DNA from: Ostrinia nubilalis
Lineage: Eukaryota; Arthropoda; Insecta; Lepidoptera; Crambidae
Reading direction: 5' to 3'
DNA length: 64,000 nt
Assembly: GCF_963855985.1 (NCBI RefSeq)
Contig: NC_087091.1
Location: forward strand, 17,924,154-17,988,153
Made by a program: the position numbers and the translations under genes. Under the pieces are notes generated by a model. That model made no database searches and had not been told where the DNA came from. It saw nothing but the letters and a program-made list of their open reading frames with translations. Numbering within the stretch: position 1 is the stretch's first letter; every line of letters starts with the position of its first letter. Positions 55,896 to 64,000 of the stretch are shown piece after piece.

Positions 55896-56150
55896 AAGGG
55901 GTGAGTGGACAAAGGTCTTAACTAACAAAATTAGTTAGGAGTGTTTGAAAATGTTAATCTGCTCATACCACATTTGAATCCTGGAATGTATGAATGCTTG
56001 CCAGATAACACCTTTGTTAAGATTTGACACGTAACAAAATTGCGTGTTTTGAGCTCATTAGTCGATTTTATCATCACTTAAAACCTATGTTCATGCAAAA
56101 AAGTCGATTCTTCAGTTTTGTCAGATAACACCTTTGTCCACTCACCCCTT
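55896..56150. mobile_element. About 255-bp MITE in intron 3 of ppk gene 2
   Basis: AAGGGGTGAGTGGACAAAGGT and its inverse ACCTTTGTCCACTCACCCCTT at the ends. An internal CAGATAACACCTTTGT also recurs. Starts 22 bp after the exon 3 donor. Confidence 0.8.
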
Positions 56151-56374
56151 CAATTATTTGTGATTTATTTAAAGTTATGCTTCTAATTTAGAATTAATTT
56201 AGTGTCTTCTTACAATTTAGTAGGTATTGTTATTTAAGCACTAGTTTAAAATTTAATACCAATAACTAACCTTGTCTAATACATAATTACTTTTTTATTT
56301 TGAACTAATTTTCGATAATACCGCCTAAATCGTGCATCTTGTTGTATTCCATCTGGTTAATAAAACTTAGCGAT

Positions 56375-56465
56375 TAGAGTCGCTTCCAGTGTCTAAGAAG
56401 CTCAGATGAAAGAGCAGTCGAAAGATCGTGGCTTCGATTCCCGCCTTGGGCAGTTCGATTTTTCA
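56375..56465 (+). mobile_element. tRNA-related SINE fragment, second family
   Basis: GAGCAGTCGAAAGATCGTGG then CTTCGATTCCCGCCTTGGGC (B box) and GCAGTTCGATTTTT. An inverse relative lies at 57128-57205, a decayed one at 50380-50460. Confidence 0.6.
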
Positions 56466-56485
56466 AGTTGTTTATTCATAATTCA

Positions 56486-56760
56486 GTCGGCCGTTTGGTG
56501 TAGTGGTTCGAAACGGACTACTATTCCGGAGGTAGCGGGTTCGATTCCCGCACAGTACAAACATTTGTGTTCATGAACATATTTGTTTGTATTGGACTGG
56601 GTGTTTTCTATGTATAATAAGTATGTATTTACAAAAAAAAAGTATTTAAGTATGTTTATATCCGTTGTCTTGTACCCATAGTAAAAGCTTTGCTTAGTTT
56701 GGGACTAGAAGCGCAGTGTTAAATGTCCAAGGATATTTATTTATTTATTTATTTATTTAT
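56486..56760 (+). mobile_element. tRNA-derived SINE, copy C
   Basis: GTCGGCCGTTTGGTGTAGTGG, GCGGGTTCGATTCCCGC, body TATATCCGTTGTCTTGTACC and GGGACTAGAAGCGCAGTG, tail (TTTA)n at 56733-56760. Essentially complete. Intron 3 of ppk gene 2. Confidence 0.88.
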
Positions 56761-56848
56761 AATTCCATCTGATTGTTCAGTTACAAACGCACATCTGATT
56801 TAAATACTTGCTCTATTAGATTTTCTAAATTATTTCTCCGCATTGCAG

Positions 56849-56994
56849 GTGCGCCAACAATGTGAAGACCTGCTGCTATACTGCGCCTTCAACAGAAAGG
56901 AGAAAGATTGCAAGAACCTGTTCTATATGATCAAGACGGTGGACGGCCATTGTTGTGCGTTTAATTACGGCGGTGTCACCGACACCAGCGAAAA
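56849..56994 (+). CDS. ppk gene 2, exon 4
   Basis: 146 nt, phase 0 in and phase 2 out; acceptor CATTGCAG, donor GTGAGA. Begins VRQQCEDLLLYCAFNRKEKD and ends DGHCCAFNYGGVTDTSE. The Cys ladder C-x-x-x-x-x-x-C, C, and G-H-C-C-x-F-N-Y is the ppk signature. The next exon (phase 2 start) was not found in 57-64 kb, so the gene either continues past the window or is truncated. Confidence 0.93.
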
Positions 56995-57038
56995 GTGAGA
57001 ATGCATTGTTAGCTTACGAGGGTGTATTTATGCATTAT

Positions 57039-57491
57039 AGCTGGGCATTAACTCGTTAATTAACGAAGTGAACATTTCTATTACGGGTTAACTATTAAGT
57101 TTTAAATAAACTACTTAAAAAAATCGAACTGTCTTAGGCGGGACTCGAACCCATGACCTTCCGCTTGTCGGGCGACTGCTCTTCCGCCTTAGGCAGTTCG
57201 ATTTTTTCAAGTTATTTAGTTAAAATTTAGTTTTAGAAGCGAATCTGTTCGCTAAGAAATTTTAATGATTTAAAAAATGTTAACGGACTCGTTAACTTCC
57301 GTTAAATTATCCAGAAATTCCAGACCCAAAACAACATTTTTTGTAAGCAGATCACTGAAGCAACGATACAAAAATGCAATTTTTATCACGTGTTAACGCA
57401 TTAACAATTGACATTACCTTGCATTAAATCTTCTGAAATGCAACGTTTTAACGTTTAACAAAGTTAACTATTTAATTAACGGTGCCCAGCT
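57039..57491. mobile_element. About 450-bp MITE carrying a SINE fragment
   Basis: Ends AGCTGGGCATTAACTCGTTA and TTAACGGTGCCCAGCT, inverted. Rich in GTTAAC. The tRNA-like piece (minus strand, CATGGGTTCGAGTCCCGCC, about 57128-57205) is inside. Confidence 0.65.
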
Positions 57492-57499
57492 TTGTATGT

Positions 57500-58485
57500 A
57501 TATGGTATTTATTTTAGAGCTTAGGCAGTTTCGCACTACCAAATCTAAAACCGTCAATATAAGGGTCTAATAAGCTCTATCTAGATAAATCGGATGACGC
57601 AAATGGGATCTAGTGCGTAACCTACCATAGAGGAGACCAAGGAGAGTTGTGTCATTGGCGATTTATGGAAACCTATTAGGTACAGATACTAAGATCAAAT
57701 TGTTGATAAAAACTTACTGAGTTACAGAGCTGTTTCAAAAAGTGGGGCATCTATCCTGGACTTACCCTAATTAGCGAGCTCGCAACAGCGCGTATTTGGT
57801 AGTTCGACACTGGAACTAAAAAACGCGCACAGTTACGAGCTCGCTAGTAGTTAAAAGTTAAAAAAATCGACAATGTCACAACATCTCCTTTATTATAACT
57901 CACCTCGGTCTCCCCTAGAAATACACGTTGTACTACGTGTAGTCCAGAGCGTATTTTTACAGATTCCGATCGAACGTTGTGAAACCGTCCCAAAAGTCGG
58001 CATCGGACTATTCTAGGATCGGTAGTTCAATTCCTACACGACCATTGGATTATAGTGGTGAACCCATAAACTTACCAGGAGCGGTATGGGAATAATAAGT
58101 AATTATTTTGCGCACTACAAATTATTTATTGTTATAAAAAATCACAGATTTCGTGCCTCAAATAACTAACATTGGAAAAGAATCTACGGAATTCGAAAAA
58201 TTTTCGCTGAGCGACTGACTGACTTTTCGAGATTTTTCCAAAAAGGTTAGGCTACAGGCGAACCCTTAACCCGACGTCAGAACTTATTTTATGTTATTTC
58301 TCTTCTTATATCAAAAAACACATTTTATTTCATGTAAGATTTATCCGGTGTGAGACAGCGAATTTCAAATCGGAATGGATTTCGTAATATCTACCCTTTG
58401 AAGCTCGGAATCGATTTTGTTTGTCAACGAGGTCTTTTATGTAACAGAAAGTCTGTCTGTCGTAAGATATGTTTTATCTATATTA
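57500..58485. other. No gene seen
   Basis: Contains inverted GCGAGCTCGC words near 57774 and 57838. No ppk-like exon was found on +. Confidence 0.4.
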
Positions 58486-58489
58486 TACA

Positions 58490-59040
58490 GGGTGTTTCTT
58501 GTAAGGTGTCAAGCCGAAGGCAGGTGATAGGTGAGGACTAGACCTATCGATTTGACCCCCATGTATGTTCTACGATTTTTCATAGTTTAGAAGTTATCGT
58601 CAATTTTGTGATTTTTTCAAATTGTATGACCCAGGCTTTAAATTTTTTTATCTTTTTTTTGGGTCGACTTTTCTCAGATTTCTTTTTTTTGACAGATTCC
58701 CTATTAATTGCAGATTTTTGAAAAAAATAATCAACTTCCTATCTTTGATGCAAGATACAAAATTTTTGCTAGAAACATAAAAAATATGCTATTAGCGGAA
58801 CATTCTAAAATTTTCAACTTAAAAGTTAAAAAAAAAAGAAGAAATTCCATAGGTCCAAAATAATTTTAAAAACTGCGCAGTTTTCTGAACTTTCATAATA
58901 ACACAAAAAAACAATGTACTTAATAGGCCATTATTTTCTGTAATCGCTCCACTAATGTGGTAAGTCGGAGATTCCGTTACATGTTTTTGACTTTCTTAGG
59001 ACTAACTAATGATTGCAATTCTCTAAGTTTACGTTACTTA
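58490..59040. repeat. Possible transposon block starting TACAGGGTGTTTC
   Basis: TATACAGGGTGTTTCTTGTAAGG at 58487 resembles the edge of a DNA transposon common in insects. It is followed by A/T-run-rich sequence without frames; the other end was not identified. Confidence 0.3.
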
Positions 59041-59077
59041 GAACACATTTAAAGACAATAACTGAACAGATCATTTT

Positions 59078-59222
59078 TTTATCCACAACGAGGAATCTCT
59101 TGCCATTCATCTGACCTGATGAAAACTGATGGATGATCAGCGAGCTTCACTCGGAATCCTAAACCACAGAGGAATTGGCTGTCCTAAATAGGTGGCCTTA
59201 CCACTAGACCACAGTGGTGGTT
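59078..59222 (-). repeat. Decayed inverse copy of the repeat at 19607-19740
   Basis: ATCCACAACGAGGAATCTC, CATCTGACCTGATG, GCGAGCTTCACTCGGAATCC and CACAGAGGAATTGGC are the reverse of the 19.6-kb repeat. Confidence 0.55.
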
Positions 59223-59286
59223 GTTACTTTACGATTAAATTCGATATAACTACCTACATATTAGAGTGTGAGAGAAAGGGAAAGAG

Positions 59287-59288
59287 TT

Positions 59289-59321
<33 letters not shown>

Positions 59322-59336
59322 TAAAGAGAGAGAGAG
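59287..59336. repeat. (GT)n(GA)n microsatellite
   Basis: About nine GT then nine GA units, a TAAA break, and more GA. Confidence 0.95.
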
Positions 59337-59453
59337 CAAAAATGGGTGTAATGATTTATTTTAAAGTAAATGTTCATAATGTCCGCCGTTGACCTGAATG
59401 CACATTCGACAACGACGCAAAAAAAATCTTCGTAAAACCTTCTTCTTCATTTT

Positions 59454-59839
59454 TAGATGATCAAACGAACTTACCAAGTGAAGTTCGATCTGAATTATCC
59501 TGTTTTCGCCGAAGAGATTTATTTTACCGTGTAGTACCCCTGTACGACAAGCCAATCCGCACACAATATTCAGCGTAGTAGTAGTAAAAAACAAAAGAGC
59601 GGGCAACCCCACCCCTACCACGCTGTGGGCTCGTTGTCCGAGCGGTCTCATTATATTTAGAGAAGAGATGACATTGACGTTTACCTCCAGGGAAGAAGAT
59701 ATAGAAATCTTCGGGTTGGGAGGGACCTTAAATCTCTTCGGCGAAAACAGGATAATTCAGATCGAACTTCACTTGGTAAGTTCGTTTGATCATCTAATTA
59801 TCCTGCTTTCGCCTCCGAGATTTATTTTACCGTGTAGAT
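59454..59839. repeat. Perfect 68-bp inverted repeat plus a third 42-bp direct copy
   Basis: 59454-59521 (TAGATGATCAAACGAACTTA to GCCGAAGAGATTTA) and 59729-59796 are exact inverses over 68 bp. Immediately after the right arm, ATTATCCTGCTTTCGCC to TTTATTTTACCGTGTAG (59798-59839) is a diverged direct copy of 59495-59537. Both arms can encode NLFGENRIIQIELHLVSSFD in short frames. Unclassified. Confidence 0.85.
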
Positions 59840-60049
59840 GTTTAGAGCATGGATCAATGTCCATGTTAAATGGTTAAGAGAGTAAATGTCAATGTACTAA
59901 ATACATAATAAAGCAATATTTTTGTATTATAATCGTATTGCATCACTTATTCATAACAATAACAAGTATCACGGTCTCAACAAGATTTTGTTCATTATAG
60001 AGTATTATTATATACATTTATTTGTACTTCTATTAACTGTTAAGTACGA

Positions 60050-60282
60050 CTACTGATTGTAAAAAGTTGCCAAGACAGTTGACAGAGCATCCTGTCTATT
60101 CAGCACACTGGCTAATTGTGTCAACGTTGACAGCGGCGCAAACCGCAGGCCATACTGCCGCGTGTCGCGTGCTGTGTGGGCCGAACGCCCTCGTGTCGAC
60201 ACTCCTTTCCTATATTTATCCAGTTTCATCTCAGAACTGAGCTTGACGACGGTAGTGGTTAACACCGAATCGATCACAGTGA
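60050..60282 (-). CDS. Terminal exon of an unrecognised gene
   Basis: Acceptor TTAGCCTTGCAG, starts in phase 1, 77 codons, TAG at 60052-60050. Peptide TVIDSVLTTTVVKLSSEMKL, then a basic stretch with GVSTRGRSAHTARDTRQYG and a hydrophobic-helical end LSTLTQLASVLNRQDALSTV to FYNQ. Higher GC than its surroundings supports coding. I do not recognise the family. Could belong to the gene starting at 62913, but the phases show that at least one more exon would be needed. Confidence 0.55.
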
Positions 60283-60698
60283 CTGCAAGGCTAACACTCT
60301 GATTGTTGTAAAACATAAGCTCACTTTTTGCATTTTAATTAAATAAATAAATAATGTGGTTAATTAAAACTTATTAATTTATTTGGATACAGTTTGACCA
60401 GTATTCCAAAACAGTATTAATTTGGATTCCAAGTAACACTGTTGCGAGTAAAAAGTTTGGTTTCTATTTAATAGCACTATTTAATAGCAATCTTTTGATT
60501 CTTGAAACCTGACCTATAAATTATAATATTTATTTAAATAATTATATATTTCAATAAATCATATGATTTCACTAACGATATTGCTAAGCGGTGGTTATTT
60601 AATGTTATTATAGGATGCACCCGACTTTAGAATATGCTAAGAAAATAGAGTAAGGTAGGTACAATGATGTAATTGAGCATTGTAAAAATATTTATTTG

Positions 60699-60966
60699 TC
60701 AGTCATTTGGTGTAGTGGTTTCGAAACGGACTACTATGCCGAGAGGTCCCGGGTTCGATCCCCGGCCGGGCAGAAATTGAATTGATACATTTTAATTTCT
60801 GTGATGGGTCTAGGTGTTACTATGTATAATATGTACTTATGTATATAAAAACGGTATTTAAGTATGTTTATATCCGTTGTCTAGGACCCATAGCTTTGCT
60901 CTGTTTGGGACTAGGAGCGTAGTGTAAAATGTCGAAAGAAGGATATTAAAATTTATTTATTATTTG
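60699..60966 (+). mobile_element. tRNA-derived SINE, copy D
   Basis: TCATTTGGTGTAGTGGTTTC, GGGTTCGATCCCCGGCCGGG, ATTTCTGTGATGGGTCTAGG, TATCCGTTGTCTAGGACCC, tail TTTATTTATTATTT. Complete. Confidence 0.88.
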
Positions 60967-61106
60967 CGGAGTGTATAGCGGAGTCTGGTACGTTTTGTTT
61001 GATCAACGACTGCCAAATACAAAACTCACTGCCAAGGAAAGGTAAGCTTAAATGGGCAATATGGTACTACTGATGTACCTGTTGCCCCGGCATTCTATTT
61101 TATTTT

Positions 61107-61142
61107 TATTTTTTATTTATTTATTTATTTATTTATTTATTA
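61107..61142. repeat. (TTTA)n microsatellite
   Basis: About seven TTTA units, possibly the tail of a further decayed SINE-like element starting near 61020. Confidence 0.85.
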
Positions 61143-61144
61143 AC

Positions 61145-62814
61145 GTCTAAAAAAAAATGGTCGCCATTCTAAGGCGAATTAATTGGAATTAATTCATGTT
61201 AATCGTGTAGAAATCTCTACGCCAGACGATAAAATATGAATTATGACTAAATATCAAACAAAGTTCAAGAAACAAAAAATAGTTTTATGTCATGTACTGA
61301 AACCAAAGCGTCTAACATTTTCTGAGACAATATTAAACCAAGCTCCTACTCCGTGTCTTTATTCAGACACCTTGATTCAGTCAGCTTCAGTATTATGACT
61401 GTGATGATTGAATTTTTATAATCATGTTAAGAAAAAATAACAAAATACTAATTCTCAATTTATACTTCATAGAAAGGGAAGAAAGACTCATTCATTATTA
61501 TGAGTTTGTGGCAGCGTTATCGATTCGTAAAATAATATCGCATTATTTTTTGGTATTATTAAAAAATGTCCTTAATCTAAATTGAAGGTTACAAGTAGTG
61601 GTAGTACTGGTAGGTACCTACATAATACATAGTTTATTTTATGTGGTTGATTCGTTCTTTGACTGACCAAAGTCCACTAGTCCGGTTGTTATTACAAGCG
61701 GCCCGATTTTTCCTGATTTCTTTTTTGATGCGTCAATAATTTTCTATTACATTGATTACAATGTAATTATTATTGTGTTATATTTATAAAGACATAGTTA
61801 TTATCGCTTTAACGCATAATTAGATACTTTGCTTGTCTAAAAGATTTAGCAAGATAAGAAATGATTCAATGTATTTCATGATGTCGCATCTCTTCTTATG
61901 AGAATTCTAACGTTATACATAAATAATTTATACGAACCAATTGTAAAACAGTACATGGAGTTAAAACTGACCTTTATTTTTTTTTTTTTTGTAAATAAAT
62001 AATAATAATGATGATGAAGCCTTACTTTGTAAGACTATCAATAGTATTATTAGCATTAATCATACATTGATTAGTAGGTACAAACCTACATAATAATGTT
62101 TTTCCAATACAAGAAAAAATGACATCATCTTATGTACCGATACCGATACAGTTTAAGGAAGCTCTTAGATTTTATCTATTATTTATAGATTTATAGATAC
62201 AAGCTGGTGAGACGTCATGAATAAAAAAATAAACTTTGTAAAAATATCAGGGCTAAAGCAAGGCCGCAAAGAGACAAACAAAAATGTTGCCTGTTTGTTC
62301 AGATACAAAACAAACATCCGTTAAAATAAGACCATAATTCTATTTGCCTTTCAATGGCTATCGTGTTTATGTAATAAACATATTATATTAATAAGTTTCT
62401 TTAAACCATAAATGAATCTTTTGTTAAAAGTTTAATTGCGGTTAAAATATCATCCCTTTTGAAGTGCTTAAACCACATAAACTTTGTTTAGCATCTTATA
62501 TAAACGCTATCTAAGTCCACCATCAAGGAACTTTTTTTTTTTTTTTTTTAACAAGTGGGTAATCTCAGAATGTACTCGTATCGACGGATGCGATTAAGAA
62601 TATTCTTAATATCAACGTCTCTGCGCCGACGTGTATAATTATTTGTTTGTATAATTAATTATGTTTACTCGCATGGTTATGATGATTATGAAAAAAAATC
62701 ATCTGGGTTCGATTCGGGAATCGAATAGGTATCTCGGTACAATAAATTCTGTAACCGGATAATAATATGTACATTGCATTTAAAATAAAAATATTTTAAG
62801 CGGCCAGCACATAC
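61145..62814. other. No exon seen; AT-rich
   Basis: Long T/A runs, for example 61976-61990 and 62531-62549. If 60050-60282 and 62815-62913 are one gene, this is its intron region, but no connecting exon was found. Confidence 0.4.
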
Positions 62815-62913
62815 CTGTACATAGATGGCGCGTCGTCTAGGGACGCGGGTTACCTTGGTGTTCTGGTCGGTCTTTAATGGCGCTTCCCGCGTTGCGCTGG
62901 CAGCGCTGGGCAT
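62815..62913 (-). CDS. Probable first coding exon of an unrecognised gene
   Basis: ATG at 62913 after a GC-rich leader, 33 codons: MPSAASATREAPLKTDQNTK then VTRVPRRRAIYVQ, donor CAG|GTATGT, phase 0. An in-frame earlier donor AAG|GTAACC at 62854 is also possible. No signal peptide. Function not known. Confidence 0.5.
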
Positions 62914-63010
62914 GCGGCGGCGGCGGCGCGGCGCTGCGGCGTAAATAAAGGCGCCTGCGCTTGTGGAAGGCGGCGTGGTTGCGCCGCGGGCGGGTGTTAG
63001 GTCTTAGCCC
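62870..63010 (-). promoter_or_regulatory. CpG-rich promoter-like region
   Basis: GCGGCGGCGGCGCGGCGCTG and neighbouring CG-dense sequence stand out sharply in the AT-rich surroundings. The region covers the start and leader of the minus-strand exon 62815-62913. The (GGC)n run lies just 5' of the ATG on the minus strand. Confidence 0.5.
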
Positions 63011-63013
63011 ATC

Positions 63014-64000
63014 ATACCATACAGCAGGGCGTAGCTTGTCGGTACGGCCTCTGTATAAAGCCTCGATTCACACAGTTATGCGAACGGCTAAAGCTTAAAT
63101 TATATATTCAGTGCAGCAGCCTGGATTAGTTGTCATATCAAATAAATACCTCTTTTCCCGTTTTAGAGGATTATAATGAGTTATAGTTGTCGACCGTCGA
63201 TGTAATTGGTCGACTGACCGGAAATGTAGAAAGATCTTTGTAAGTTTCCAACAAAAAAATGTGATACTGATAAGTACTCACAATCACAATGTCAGTTAAT
63301 ATGAGTCGTTGCATAGAAAACACGACATATTGTCATACTTCATATATAAAGTAGGCATTTATTTCCACTTCGACTCGGTTCGGTCAACAAACCGGCCTAA
63401 GGTTTATTTAGGATCTTTTATTCTGACCTTATAATAGCAAGTAATGAATCTACATAAATGCACTTTGAATTTTGATCTGATACTTATTTCTTTCTTACTA
63501 GCCTTTGTATTTAGACCAATATCGATTGGTGTAATGTATAAAAATACGAAACAACAAAATTATTCAGTTACCCTTTGTAGCATTGAACAATGTGTATGGC
63601 CACAGGGTCATCGGTCGTTATAAAAGCAGGCGGAGGCTCGACTGGGGCGAGTGCGTCCGCGGCGCCGGGTCATCATGCTCCAAGACGGTTGATGGTTCAT
63701 AAGGTGTAAGGCCAAGAAGGCAAGCTCTTAATGTGGGTAGTTTCGTAGAAACGCAACATTTTTCTGTATGAGCTCATTATGTTCTGTTTTTACGGCTTTT
63801 AAAAATGGCCGAAAAGAAGATACTTAACTCGTAAAAGTGAATAATATTACAATACCTGGCTATCTCGGTAGTTAATATCTCGTTTTTACTCGCTAGAGCA
63901 AAAAACGGCTACTGGTTAAAAAATAACCGAACATAAAGTGGCTGCTGGTTAATATCTTGTATTAACGCTACTGGTTAAAAAAATGACCCGCAAAAATGAC
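63014..64000. other. No gene seen; TATA-like site and short repeats
   Basis: TATAAAAG at 63619-63626 is followed by a GC-rich stretch to about 63675. This looks like a core promoter on +, but no clear frame follows. At 63904-63990 GGCTACTGGTTAAAAAA recurs three times in diverged form. Confidence 0.35.

Noticed and set aside
63619..63626. TATAAAAG box with GC-rich downstream sequence
   Set aside because: No coding exon follows within the window, so a promoter cannot be claimed.

Overview
This is a piece of animal nuclear DNA, very probably from a moth or butterfly (Lepidoptera). Coding sequence is split into short exons with GT/AG borders. The background is AT-rich, and the repeats are ones I associate with lepidopteran genomes: RTE-type retroposon tails, tRNA-derived SINEs, a CR1-type retrotransposon, a TTAA-flanked piggyBac-like element, and many small MITEs with TAA or 8-bp target duplications. 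No bacterial features, rRNA genes, free-standing tRNA genes or CRISPR arrays were seen. Species and chromosome cannot be read from the sequence.

Layout. (1) 0.3-4 kb holds nested mobile elements and a large inverted repeat. (2) 4.46-6.63 kb (+) is the 3' end of a class A (rhodopsin-like) G-protein-coupled receptor: TM6 exon, TM7 exon and a Cys/Thr-rich tail exon; its 5' part lies upstream of the window. (3) 12.57-47.64 kb (-) is a complete DEG/ENaC sodium-channel gene of the pickpocket (ppk) family. I assembled it by hand from 11 exons whose phases all agree; it gives 477 aa with both membrane segments. Its introns are packed with transposons: intron 5 (18 kb) holds a CR1-type retrotransposon with two open reading frames and a 1.4-kb foldback element, intron 6 a near-perfect 152-bp hairpin, and intron 1 a three-layer nest of elements. 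(4) 54.72-56.99 kb (+) carries the first four coding exons of a second ppk-like gene, head to head with the first and sharing its intron phases. No later exon was found before the window ends. (5) 60.05-62.91 kb (-) holds a terminal exon and a CpG-rich start exon of one or two unrecognised genes.

The two ppk genes look like an inverted paralogous pair with a 7-kb divergent intergenic region. Ppk-type channels are trimeric sodium channels used in sensory neurons and epithelia. The rest of the window is mostly intron and intergenic DNA shaped by repeated transposon insertion. In one case an RTE retroposon landed so that the stop codon of the first ppk gene lies inside the target-site duplication.
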